Below the pieces are notes generated by a model. The model saw only the letters and a program-made list of their open reading frames with translations, did not search any database and was not told where the DNA came from. The position numbers and the translations under genes are program-made. This document shows positions 25,615-38,138 of a DNA stretch of 64,000 nucleotides, piece by piece. The first letter of the stretch is position 1, and every line of letters starts with the position of its first letter. Source of the stretch: Dipteronia dyeriana (lineage: Eukaryota > Streptophyta > Magnoliopsida > Sapindales > Sapindaceae); contig CM065303.1 of the NCBI GenBank assembly GCA_032871835.1, positions 58,070,597-58,134,596 on the forward strand, read 5' to 3'.

Positions 25615-26880
25615 TTATATTCATAGTAACACAGAACCTCACTAAAAAATCATAATAGCATTCATTCCCTTAACCCGTCGACTAACCGTTAGTCAATCAG
25701 GAAAACTACGCAATATCGGTTTTGCCATTGCATCTATATTTGATTTTTAAAAAAATATTATATTAAATAACCTTTTTTTGACATAATTATATTAAAAAGA
25801 AAACTACGCAATATCGGTTTTGCCATTGCATCTATATTTGATTTTAAAAAAAATATTATATTAAATAACCTTTTTTTGACATAATTATATTAAAAAGATA
25901 ATAAAAAGAAATTGATCTCTCCATCCATGGAGAACCAGAAATCTCCATTAATGGAAATTTACTTCACCATCTTGAGTCTTCTCCCGCTTACATAAAAATA
26001 TACCACAAAACTTAAATAAATAAAAAGATCCATATTTCTGTTTCACTTGCAAAATTTGTCAATATCAAAACTTCAATTTCAACCAAAATGATGAGGGGAA
26101 ATAATCATGAACAAAATCCCACAATCAACAACAACAAAAAAATACAGAGGAAGAAAAAAACCCAAATTTCCAACCTCAACCATAACCATTTTCAATCAAC
26201 CAATAATCCAACAATTGATCTTCTTTCTCAAGGGCTGAATCTCGTTCACATCTCCTCCATGGAAATCGGTGATCTCCATTAATGGATATCGCCAATCTTT
26301 AAGAAAAAAGATTAAAAATTATCGATTGTGTTTGCAAACAAGAATTTAACCAATTTCTCTCTACATTCTCTCAATCTCGATCCTACCTTTTTCTCTTATA
26401 TGTTCTTGCAATTCACGATTCATCTTCCAGAAACTCCATAGACCTGCAAAATCAATCTTAAACCCATCATATTTTCAATTTAAAAATAGCTAGGGCATGA
26501 CATTGATGTTAGAGAAGAAGAAGGAGAAGAAGGAGATTGCGGTGAGAAAAAGATGGCGTTGAGAATGAGAGAAAGATATGGGTTTGGATGGGTTTCTGGC
26601 TTATGGGCACTGGGTAGAAAAGAACATTGCCTTTAAAAAAAAAAAAAATTTGTTTAATTTTTAATTAATATTAATTGTAGGTTTTAGGGTTGATGTGGTG
26701 AAGTTTGATTGGAGAACTTCGTATTAATTTTTTCATTTGTTTAAGAATATTGTAAAAGACCAAATTACCCTTAATTAGTTATGTATTAACATTGATCAGT
26801 GGTTAGTCAACCGTTCGTCAATGGGACGAGGGGCAATAAGTGTTATCATGACTTTTTCATGGGTTTCTGTGTTAATTATA
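25615..26880. mobile_element. About 1.26-kb non-autonomous element with long imperfect terminal repeats (MULE-like)
   Basis: The left end reads TAACACAGAACCTCAC, then AAAAATCATAATAGCATTC, then GACTAACCGTTAGTCAATC. The inverted right end reads TAACACAGAAACCCATG, then AAAAGTCATGATAACACTT, then GACGAACGGTTGACTAACC. Terminal repeats of about 75 bp and a gene-like, less AT-rich interior (26330-26600) suggest a MULE-type element that may carry captured sequence. I could not define the target-site duplication. Confidence 0.5.
25701..25896. repeat. Near-perfect 98-bp tandem duplication
   Basis: GAAAACTACGCAATATCGG begins at 25701 and again at 25799. Each copy continues through TTTGCCATTGCATCTATATT and CCTTTTTTTGACATAATTAT. 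The copies differ by one base or so in the A-run, so the duplication is recent. Confidence 0.93.
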
Positions 26881-27110
26881 CATATAATAAGGAGGAGTTG
26901 ATGCAATTTGCCATAAAAATAAGATAAATTATATTTTTATCCAATCTCATATCACACCAAACAAGAGATAGAACTATTTAATTCAATCTCATACAATACC
27001 AAACATATCACATCATTAATTTTAGTTCAATCATATCTCATCCAATCAAATCAAATCCTATGAAAATAATTATATCATATCTCGCATGTCAAACGAAACA
27101 TGGTAGCCAT

Positions 27111-30100
27111 TAGGGGTGGGCATAAAAATCGGAACTGAACCAAAAAATGGCGTTTGGTTCGGTTTTATACATTAATTCGGTTTAATTCGGTTCGAACAGA
27201 ATGAACCGTATTGATTAGGTTCAGGTTCAGTTTCAGTTTTCAGTCTTCAAAACCGACCCGAACCGTATGAACCGACATATTTTTCTCATTCTTTCAGTTT
27301 TAGACAACCATACCTCTCTATCTCACAGCCCTCTATCTCTCAAGTCTCAACTCACAACCCTCTCTCTTCCACCACTTCTTCAAACAGTCAACCCATTAGA
27401 AATCTCTCTTCCGCCTGCAATCGCTTCTTCCACGATTCCGTGGCTTCCGCCTTTCGAGTCCCGACTTCCATCGGCAATCGCCTCTTTAAGGTATTTCTTT
27501 TTCTTTTTCTTCTTTCACCATTCCAATCTATATTTTTTCTCTAATTTTTTCCCTATTTCTTATCTATTTTGATATGATGACTTTGATTTGTTTGTTTATA
27601 TATTTTTTATATGTTTTTTTTTAATGAATCAAGATGGATGTGTCTATTTTGCTATGTTTTGCTAAGAGGGGTTCGAGCTTGCTCTGTTTTACTCTGGTTA
27701 CCTTGCCAAGTTACAAAAAAATCATTAAAAAAAAATGAATTTGATGTTCTTGCATGAAAATATGATACAGAAACCAATTTGACCAAATGTTTATCTTCAA
27801 ATGTTGATGCTTTGTGTTTGATCTAATAGTTTGATTTTTGAGAGCCTCTAATTTCTTTACTGACAAGTGACAATTTAGCTAAAATGAGTTCTTATGTGGG
27901 GGGAGACTTTAAAGAGTGGCCGATGGCGTATTGCTGGTTCAACAACATAATTGCAACACCTGAATCAGATGCTACTGCTTCTCTAGTTAAGGACTATATG
28001 GTCTATTACACTATTGCCCTCTTAAATGCAAAATTTTGTAATGGATTTTGAAATTGCAAAATTCTATGCGTTATGTTTACATAATCATTTGATTTAAGGC
28101 ATTTGAATTGGATATGTAATCCTATCAAATCAAGATCTATTGGTACATTAATGCACTTAAACCTGAAAGGCAATCTTTTAAAATTAACATTTATTTTCTC
28201 TTCATGAACGTTTGGCATTATAAGCATAATAGTTCAGCTGGTGTTGAGCTGCTAGGTTTTTTTCGTCAGTTGTTAGGCTTTTGTTTTAGTTGACAGATGT
28301 TTTTTGCTTTTCTGTTGGTTCTTGTGCTTCTTCTTCTTTGCTTGTGTTTTTTTGGTTTTGTTTTGTGTGGTGTTTGGTTTCTCTGCACTGTCTGTTGCTA
28401 GTGGTTTGGGTTTTTTTACTGTGTTGTTGTGTTTCTGTGTGGTGCAGATGATGCTTACGTTTTTTGTTTTCCATTGGTTGCTTGGTTTGGCCCCTAGTGG
28501 CCATAAAAAAAAAAAGATAATGTACTGCATTATTAGTCTATATTTGGTTGCTTGTTGTAGTAATGATTTTTTTATTATTGTGTTTTGATTATTGGTTTTG
28601 TTATTTTTTTATTATTTTTTTTGCTTTTATGTTTATTTGGATTTTAGAATATCAATGATCTAATTTAGTTATTTACTTTGATTTTAACAGATGGAAATTG
28701 ACCCTAATACGACCTATTCATCAGAGGAGAATTCATGTTCACAATCTGATGAAGAATTAGATAATTCTAGCTCTGTTGTAAAAGAAAATAGTGGGAAGAA
28801 GGGTGTACGGGTAGGTGGTAGGAAAGGCAAAAAAAAATAATCAAAATGTTGGTTGCATTTTCAAGAATACCACACTAAATATGGAAGAAAAAGGGCTAGA
28901 TGTAAACATTATGGTGATACGTATGTATGTGGGTCGGGATCCAATGGGACAACAGACATGAATACTCATATTGAGAAAAGGTGCAAAAATACCGGCCACA
29001 TAGTAATGATTCAAGACAAACATTTTTGGTTAAACAACCAAATGTGGAGGGTAGCGGCAGTACCTTAGCCACCTCTAGATTTAGTGTCGAAGAATGTAGA
29101 AGGACATTGGCAGAGATGCTCATTCTAGATGAATTGCCATTTAGATTCGTTGAGAATTGGGGGTTCCATAAGTTTTGTTTTGAGATGAATCCTAGGTTGG
29201 AAGAGAATATTAAGTTGAAGAAATACTTTAACTCTAGTCAAGTAAGGGTATGTTTAACCACGGATACCTGGACATCGATTCAAAATATAAACTATATAGT
29301 TGTGATGACCCATTTTATTGACTGTGATTGGCAGCTGCAGAAGAGGATCTTGAGTTTTAGTCAAATAACTGATCATAGGGGGGATTCGATTGGAAGGTGT
29401 ATTGAGAAAGTTCTGTTCGAGTGGGGCATTGATAAAATATTCACAATAACCGTTGATAATGTAATAGCAAATGCAAATTCCATTGGTTATATGAATAGAA
29501 AATTGAATAGTTGGCGTGTGGATGGAGTAATTTTGGAGGGAAAGTACTTGCATTTACGATGTTGTGCACATATCCTAAACTTAATAATAAGTGATGGGTT
29601 GAAAGATTTGCATGAATCGGTTGTAGACATTCGCAATGCAGTCAAATATGTTAAATCCTCTCTTAGTAGACTATCTCAATTTAAAAAATGTGTTGAACAT
29701 GAGAAGATAGGGAATAATGGGTTCGTGGTGTTAGATGTTCCAACACGGTGAAATTCCACTTATTTGATGTTGGAAAGTGCGGTGAAACTTAGAAAAACAT
29801 TTGAGCGAATGGAGGAAGAAGATGATCACTATGTCAACTACTTTAGGGAGAGTGAAATGAAAAGAAGCGGATAGGACCACCTCTTTTAAATGATTGGGAG
29901 AATGCTAAGGTATTTATTCGTTTTTTATCAACTTTGTATGATATTACCTTGGATTTTAGTGCTTCTTTGCATGTGACTTCTAATATATTTTTTAAGAGTT
30001 GGTGCACTATTTTTAATCAATTAACATCATTAAGCACTGAGAGGGATCCGCTTATGAGTAGAATGGCTGTGAGTATGAAACTGAAATTTGACAAGTGTTG

Positions 30101-31848
30101 GGAGGGTTTAGATAAAACTATCAACTTGTTGATAATTGCGGTTATTCTTGACCCAATGTACAAATTAGCTTATGTGAAGTGGCGTTTTGATGATTTTTTG
30201 GTGTACAACAATCTCAATTAATGTTTTTTAGTTCGAAAGATGTGTTGGTAGATTTGTATGAGTGTTATGTTAAATTTTATGGTGGTGTGGGTGTAAAGTC
30301 AAATGATGGTATGTCCTCTTTTGGGAGTGGTGTGCCTGAAACCTTTTGTGAAAAGGAAAAGTTTAGAGAGGATAGTTTATGGGGCAAAAAACAACATTAG
30401 GAAGATGTTAGTATGGGGAAAATGAGATGAAGTTGTATTTGTTAGAAGCTTGTGAGAAACTAAATGACAAGTTCGATCTTTTGGCTTGGTGGAAGAATAG
30501 TTCAATCAAATTTCTTATTTTGTCAATGATTGTAAAGGATGTTTTTTCAATGTCGATTTCAACGGTGGCTTCTGAGTCCGCATTTAGCACTGGAGGACAT
30601 ATACTTGAACTATTTAGGAGTTCATTGACTCCTAAAATGGTTGAGGGCTTAATTTGACTGGAAATTGGTTGTCGGCTTCTTGTCCTATTGCTGAACCGTG
30701 TGTTGCAGAAGAGCATGCTAAAAATGATGATAATTCGGTTCAAATGTCATAACATTATACCAATGGTAATGATAATAATTTATCAAGTTTTTTTTATGAT
30801 ATATATTAAGTATTATTTAATAAGTTAGCTAATTCCTTTTTTTGTTGCCTTAATTTATAGAATGAAAATGGATTAACAAATATAACAATGGATGAAGATT
30901 GAGGAGAAATGAAGGTAAGAATTTAATTTGGTATTTGTTTGTTTAGTTTTACATTTTCTCTATTTATAATTTTTTTTTTCCTTTTATTAGTTAATTATAT
31001 TTTCCCTATTTACAGCTGAAAATTTGAAGTGGAAGAAACACATAGATAACATTTGAATTATTTTGTTATGTTTTATTATATTACGGATTGTATTTGAAGT
31101 TTAATATTTACGGATTGTATGTTGGATTATGTGTATAATCATATTTTATTTTGGATTGCATTTTGGACATCTGTGTAATTTGATTGATATTTTATTCTAT
31201 TAACTATGTAATTGGATTGATATTTTGGATAACTATGTTTAATTGGATTGTATGTTGGATTATGTGTGTGAATTGTGATCATATTGTATTTTAGATTGCA
31301 TTTTGGATGGCTATGTGATAGGACTGATATGTCATATGTTATTCTATTTCAACTATGTAATTGAATTGATATTTTGGACAACAATGTAATTGGATTGTAT
31401 TTTGGACTGATGTTTTACTCTATATAATTGAAGTTATCTGGATTCAATTTCTGGACAACTATTTTTAATACTTTTGATTTTGATTGATTTGAACTGTATT
31501 TATATTTATATATATGCTTATGTGTTAATTAATATGGACATAATTTGATTATGTAAACAATATTTCTGTCTAAATTTGGGCTGAATCAATTGTCTAAAGC
31601 CCCAATCATAATAAGTGAATAATATTTGCTAAAAGGTAAAAATGAAATGAAGAAATAAAAAAAAAACGGAAGCCTAATAGGTCCAAAACCGAATTGAATT
31701 GAACCGAACCGAACCGAGAAAAGGGTGTTCGGTTCAATTCGGTTTTGGGGTTCAATATGGTTCAAACCGATTCACATTTTCAAAAATCGAATTTAATTCG
31801 TTTCAATACGGTTTTAGCCAAAACCAAACCGAACCGCGTCCACCCCTA
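27111..31848 (+). mobile_element. 4.74-kb hAT transposon with perfect 8-bp target-site duplication and decayed transposase
   Basis: The duplication GTAGCCAT lies at 27103-27110 and 31849-31856, exactly flanking ends TAGGGGTGGGC and (inverted) TAGGGGTGGAC. Both subterminal zones carry GGTTCGGTT and AACCGAACCG repeats. The interior holds a broken transposase gene (28691-30757). The perfect duplication points to a fairly recent insertion, while the coding damage means the copy probably moved with transposase supplied from elsewhere, or decayed since. Confidence 0.93.
28691..30757 (+). pseudogene. hAT transposase pseudogene (BED zinc finger, RNase H-like core, C-terminal dimerisation region)
   Basis: The reading starts at 28691 (MEIDPNTTYSSEE) after an acceptor-like TTTTAACAG. 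It meets an in-frame TAA near 28838, then a BED-type finger (CKHYGDTYVC, then a His-Cys end HIEKRC at about 28965-28984). A frameshift follows near 28980. The long open part (28981-29751) includes LTTDTWTSIQN and RCCAHILNLI, typical of the hAT catalytic region, and ends at a TGA where homologues have Trp (DVPTR-stop-NSTYLM). More stops or shifts occur near 29870 and 30220. The C-terminal hATC block, with STVASESAFSTGGHIL, is recognisable at 30427-30657. At least four lesions make it non-functional. Confidence 0.9.
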
Positions 31849-31856
31849 GTAGCCAT

Positions 31857-32187
31857 TGTTCTATTTGTTGTCATTATCCACCTCACATGTCATTGAAAAC
31901 ATTTCGAAAGTATACTTTCGTATTCCGATGTTCAAGCTTTTTGATATGAAAGCAATGGTTGTAGCATTTATTACGAGTGCATATGTAATGTTAGAGCCAT
32001 CCTCATGATTCACCATTTTCATTGGCTTGGTTTCTTATTTCTTATTTGTTGTTATAATTTTAAATTTGATCAAATTGTTTCTTAAAACATTATGATCATT
32101 TGAATGATCTAGTACTAATCTAATAACCGACATGGTTTTAACTTAATATTATACGGTAGTTGCTAATTTTCCATTAATTAAATAAAT
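31857..32187. other. Short intergenic stretch between transposon insertions
   Basis: No gene or repeat structure is recognised. Confidence 0.45.
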
Positions 32188-33719
32188 TAGTTGTTATCCA
32201 AAAAATCTCATCGAAGACTTTCCGTACAATAATTAGTCGGGGAGGTACGGGTACCCTGGTAGGGCATTGAGGGTAAGGAGATGAGGTGTTATGTTTAAGA
32301 TTCTCGTATAGGTCTTTGGTCTCTGGTCCCTGGTCTTTGGTCCCTGGTCTATTTTCTCTTCTCCGGTTCTCCTCTATAGTTCCCCAATGCAAGACGGTGT
32401 CCTCATGATAGAGAGGTGGTCATAAAGGATGAAACCACCCGTAGATGACTCTCTTCGTGCTCCGGTCCACCCGGTTGCGGCTGAAGCCCATCTCAACTCT
32501 TATGGATGGTCTTGTGGTGCCTTTAGGGTTTCTAGGGTGTATTTGACCATATCTAATGCCGTTGGCGGATCCCCATAAAAGGTATCAACTTCCCTCTGAT
32601 GGGCATGTGGAGCTCCGAGGGTCTTCGGGTGAGTCCAACGGTGCTCATCAGGTTTTTGGCATGGATTTATCTGTGCTACTCTAGCCTTGGTACCAAATCC
32701 TTTAGAAAGTTGCTCGGCCCCTAAGAAAGGCTAGCAGGACTCCTCGGCTCCTTAATTTCTTTCTAGTGGATATAATGCGAATGTTTATTTTTTATAAGTG
32801 GTTCAACATGTAAATAATATGATATATGGGCTACGACCAGTAGGGTCGAAGCCTAGCTCTTATACATGTATAATAGTGGAGATAGTGGTGGAAAAATAAC
32901 TCTTTATATATTCAAATGGAGGAAATGCTCTAGAGAGCTTATACAAGTAGTCAAGTAGTCAAGTAGTCAAGTAGTACAATATGCTCCGGAGAGTTTACAA
33001 CAAGTAGCCAAGTAGTGTACAATATTTATCAAGGTGAGGAGCATAAGAGTTACCCATTTGGAGAAGGTCCCTCCACTATAGGTGTGAGCTCTTATGGATA
33101 TAATTATGTGGGAGAACAGACTAAAATGGTCTAGAAGAGAGCTTAAGTGAAGGAGGACAAAAAGCCTTTTAAGTGAGACCAAGGATCTCACTTGATCTCA
33201 CTTATATAGCGAGCTTAGGTGGTGATGTCAAGGGCATGTGCTCGGCACACTTTTACATATGGTTTTTTACATATGGGTACATGCTTTGGATAGTGTATAA
33301 CGTGCCATATGGAATTAGGGCATACGTGGTGATGACGAGGCAATTAGGTGTCATATTGGTAACTTCTTATTGGGGGTGGTGCCTAGGTGGCCTTTTGACT
33401 TAATATTGAGCACATGAGGTTGTTAGATAACCATTAATGTTGTTGGAAGCCTCTGAAAAATTGTAGGTCATAGGCCCCCATTGTACCCCCTAAAATGGTG
33501 ATAAGCTCATTCGTTGTCTCTTATGCAAATCTAATGGGTTCTAATCATTTTAACCCATTTTCTCTCATAGAAGACAACTCATATATCACCCGGACTTTTC
33601 ATTTGGAATGATCTGCTTCCCTTTAGGGATCTGATGCTCTAAAAAGAGCTGTTTCCTTAGAAGGATCTGATACTCTAGTAGCTCCAGTGGTTCTAGTGCA
33701 GATCTGCTGTAGAGGAGTT
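32188..33719. repeat. Unclassified repeat X, copy 1, interrupted by a Copia LTR
   Basis: Its left edge (AAAAATCTCATCGAAGACTTTC, read at about 32200-32221 with small gaps) is similar to 38150-38175 and shares the following GAGGTACG word, so this is a second copy of the insert at 38139-39390. The copy is more GC-rich than its surroundings and has a short tandem block (AAGTAGTC, 4 times, near 32945-32978) plus GGTCCCTGGTC repeats near 32318-32350. No coding sequence was recognised. The sequence resumes after the LTR at 35961, but the right end was not found. Confidence 0.4.
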
Positions 33720-33724
33720 GTACT

Positions 33725-34228
33725 TGTTAGAACCCCGTTCACCAGTCACGTAACGGAAGTAAGGTTTTAATTTTTTTTAATACAGATCATGATCTGTATC
33801 TAGGACCAGTGAACTTGAGATTATAATTATTTTTCGAAACTAATACATATAATATGTAAACACAGGAAATTGTAATCAATATAATTAGAAGAAGAACATA
33901 CCAACGTTTGGAGGCTTCTTCACTTTACGGTATGCTCCTGTTTGAACCATTCGATCTTCCTCGCTATCTCCTGGAACTGGTAACTGCGCATGAACGCGTC
34001 ACGATCTCAGGAACTTGAATGAAGGATGTAGAGAAAAATCTTGAAGAAACTCTTTCTTCTCAATTTGGTGTATTGATTTCATGCACACACTTGCACACAA
34101 TACCAAAAAAACTAGCCAAAACTCTTTTGACCTTTTTTTTTCTTTTTAATCTCACGCATACATGGAAAAACAAAAAGCAAAAAAAAAAAAATCTTTTTGA
34201 AAACCTGATGCGTGCCTTTTTACCAAAC

Positions 34229-34286
<58 letters not shown>

Positions 34287-34440
34287 TACGTGTTGCACGC
34301 ACCTTTTCTTTTTCTTTTTCAAAACACTTGCATTTATTTTATTTTCTTTTATATATCTCTATTAATATATAAAATATATATATCCTTATTTGTATCATAT
34401 ACAAACACTTATATATGTACATACCAATTTACATTCAATG

Positions 34441-34496
<56 letters not shown>

Positions 34497-35960
34497 TTAT
34501 TTGTATCCTATACAAACACTTATATATGTGTACACACCAATTTACATCTAATGCAATCTCTTGTGTTATAATTGATATATATATATATATAGATATAGTT
34601 GAAAATGATAATTATAAGTATTTTAAATTTAAACTTAAATTCAAATACTTAAATAAATGATTTAATAAAAATAAAATAATCCTATTATTTTATCGTCCCC
34701 TAAATCCATATATCAACTAACGCCCTCCAATTAATAGTTAATTAATAATTCATAATTATCAATATAATTAAATAATCTAATTGTTTAATGAATTTAACTA
34801 TTAACATCCATTAATTAAATAATCTCATTATTCAATTAATTTCCGAATAAACACGTCTCACTTTCGTAACACAATTATTTGGACAATCCAATTAGTTAAC
34901 CGTGACCCTTGTCACCTAAATCGATCGGGCTAGCAAGGGGACCTAATGAACCCATAGTATTTTGAGCTCCAATAATCCTCGGAATCATTAATTAAACTAT
35001 TTAATTAATATTCTTTGATTATTAACTCCGGTGTTATTCCACTAAAAACTCTAAGTTGCACTCTCTCAACTGTAGACGCTTTTACACAGACCGATACAAC
35101 TCGGTGTCCATCAATATAGCTATTACACATTGTGTGATCCTCCACAGTAGTTCATAATTAAAGCTAGGTCATAATGTCCGTTATACCCCTTTAATTACAT
35201 ATATCCTTTAAGTACCATTGATTCTATAATGAACAATAAATCATATTTCCTTACGGAATTAGGAGAACACTCATATTGTCCAAGCCCCGAATCAACCGTT
35301 AAGGGAACTACCATCTACTTCTCACAAAAAGGAATGGATTCCACTATTGTGTACAAACCTTCCCAGCCACAAGCCAAACCGTAATCCCAACATACGGAGT
35401 ATATTGATCAGGAAATACATTTGACCTCACCCATGGTATATCAAAGACCACGATTTAACCTGAAGGAGTCGATAATACACTCATGATTAAGATCACCAAC
35501 ATATAGCCATCATCAGTTGATATATATATGAATCTCATCGGTAAACGGATCTTGGTGAGAGATTCATATAGATCATGTCCCAGTCCTATATGATCACATC
35601 ATACAAGATGTCTCCATTCCCATATCTTATATGAATGATGCATGATAGAATCATCGTACATTACGGAATAGACCGTAATTATAGATTAACCACAAATAAA
35701 GTACCCAGCTTTATTTTCTATCTATGAACTCTTTAGATTGCACGTCTCTTATTGTATCCATCCGTATATGACACTTATATACATAATTCGAGATTACATC
35801 TGACAATCTTGGATATAACACTTATATACATAATTCGAGATTACATTCGACAATCTTGGATGTTAAATTTATGTACAAGTTATAAAATAATCAACAAAAT
35901 AAGAATGAATTAAACTTTTAAAATCTTTACAATTTACATCTATATGGCTAAACCCCAACA
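33725..35960 (-). mobile_element. Solo LTR, 2236 bp, Copia-like, with perfect 5-bp target-site duplication
   Basis: The unit starts TGTTAGAACCCCG and ends CTAAACCCCAACA (TG...CA), flanked by GTACT at 33720-33724 and 35961-35965. No internal retrotransposon coding region lies in or beside it, so it is a solo LTR left by recombination between two LTRs. The assignment to Copia, and the minus orientation, rest on the TGTTGGGG...AACA ends and general resemblance to long plant Copia LTRs. It contains two (AT)n tracts (about 34231-34282 and 34441-34494) flanked by related sequence (TTGTATCATATACAAACAC and TTGTATCCTATACAAACAC), a local duplication. Confidence 0.85.
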
Positions 35961-35965
35961 GTACT

Positions 35966-37850
35966 GGTGTAGACTTGCTGCTAAAATGGGATTCATAAAT
36001 GAGATCCCGAGAGCGGAGATCCGTAGAGGGGATCCTGAGGGGATCTCGCAGATGAGATTTTGAGAGTATCTCACAGTGAGGGGCCATCCCCAAAGAGGTG
36101 TCAAGCAGATCTTCTTGAACTGGATCCCATATGGTAGATCTATAGGGGATTTCATAGGGGAGATCCTAAGGGGATTCAGACGGAGAGACCCAAAAAGGGG
36201 TCTTCCTAAAAGGGCCCTAGGAAGGCTTTTGATCGCTCTAAATATGTATGTATTTGCACGTCTCTTTTCCTAATCTTTATCTCCGTTACTCGAGCATTTG
36301 TGTCGTTTAATTGTGTCTTTGAGTGTTTTTAGGTATTTTTAGGTTTCAATGTCATTTTAGTGCTTAATGAAGAATTGTGGAGAAAAAAACCCTTAAACTG
36401 AACATTAGAGGATTTCTACGAGTTGAAGTCGCAGAATGAAGTCACAAAACTATTTCTAAGACTTATGCGACTTGGGTCTGCGAGTTGAAGTCCAAGACGT
36501 AGTTAGCATAACAACATCTGAGATTTTTGCTAGTTGAATTTACGAGATGATTGAGCAGATATACGTCGTAATTTTTAACCAAACAATTCTGCAAAGTCCA
36601 TTATGCGAGATCTACCCAGTAGTTCAAAATTAGAGGATTCTGCGACTTAAAGTCGCTGAAGTAAGTCGCAATTTAGCTCTGTAAAAGGGTTTTGTGTGTT
36701 CCAACCTACAGAAAGAAGTAGCAAATCAAGAGCAGAGATTTCTACGAATTAAAGTAGGAGATCGTGTTTGCAGAACCCGTGCCACATCAGCCCTGCATGT
36801 GGCTTTTATCCAGAACTTTTCCCATTATATAAACTCACTTTTCTCTTACAGAAAGTGTGTTGTACCTTTTTAGGAACTTTAGAAACCCTTTTTCACAATC
36901 ACTTTTTTTTTTTAAAGCACTTCATTTTCTTCTAGATAATTGGAATATTTTTTTTATCACTTTTAGATAAGCTTTCTTAGAATCTTCTACTTAATCTTAT
37001 CAGCTACTTTTGTACATCAAGGATTTGTTGAGCACGGCTAGAGAGGAGCATCTAAGAACACAGTGAGCCTTCTTTACATTTTTCTTTTCTTTTATTGTAT
37101 CTTCTTTGTAATAGGTTGCTAAATCTCTCTTGTTGGGGATTAATGTTTGTATATATGTGAACACTTTTGTAATCACCTAATCCATCTATCTTTTATATTC
37201 ATTTTGTTTGCACTTATGTTGAATATGTCTTCATGATGAATGTTGAATTAGAAGTTTTATTTGATATACAAGCATGATTTATAGTGCATGAAAAGTTAGA
37301 TCTGATATATAGTTGAAAAACTTTGTATAGGTTTTGCTTGAAGCTCTAAAGAAGACAAATCATCTTGGCCAACTTAGTTCTAGGTTTATGCGATATGATA
37401 AATTAGGGTATTAGGAGATGGGTAAATTGGTCTTTCTTCTTAGTAATGGATTTTGTTTGATCGAGATTAGGTGGTGACATTGAAAGTAACATATTGCATC
37501 GTTAATTCCACCAACAATTGTCTTTGATATTTGAATTTCGATATCTCTTTAGTAATTTGTGTTAGTGATTTATTTGATTCCATTTAGATTATTGTAAGCT
37601 AGTTTAGTGTAATTTATCACTTTCCTTAGAGTAATGGTAAGTTAAGCTAGTGTAACTTTTAGTCATTAAAGTCAAGCTAATAACTTTTAGGAACCATTTC
37701 CTTGAGGGAATGATGCCTATACTTGTGTCTGTTATACTATATAGCGTCTCGTACACTTGTAGAGGGTCATCTACATTCATTCATTCCATTTCATTTCACA
37801 TTTCAATTGCAATTTTTAGTAGTACCGTCCGGAGCCTGACAGTTTCCCTT
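35966..37850. other. Possible LTR-retrotransposon relic (Ty3-like?)
   Basis: The first 250 bases continue repeat X after the solo LTR. From about 36240 the sequence resembles a plant retrotransposon LTR and leader: a run with TCGCAGA and GAAGTCGCA-like words, then ACCATTTCCTTGAGGGAATG, then a possible primer-binding region near 37820 (ACCGTCCGGAGCC). No coding domain is visible. This is a weak call. Confidence 0.3.
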
Positions 37851-38138
37851 AGAAATGTTTTTGAGAATTCCCCATTGGATAGATGATGAAATTTCGGTGT
37901 TAACATTAGCTATCGTGGTATTATCATATTTCATTAAGTTAAATGGATGACAAAATGGAAAAGTATATAATGATACGAGTATCACAACAACGGTTCTAAT
38001 TAGTATTTTAATTATATATATACTCGTCCAATTGGCTATGAATTAGTCGATATAAAGAGATGAAATATCAATATAGTGTCTTAGATACTACTATGTTAAA
38101 AAAATACTAAAAAAAAGTGAAGAGTTTGGCAATAAAAG

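Noticed and set aside
28273..28588. Overlapping frames of 72-94 codons on both strands
   Set aside because: Low-complexity TTTG- and TTGT-rich DNA inside the hAT element; no motif, and lies in its 5' leader or intron.
34019..34660. Open frames of 80-119 codons with long Tyr-Ile runs (also at 8331 and 53308)
   Set aside because: They are translations of (AT)n microsatellites.
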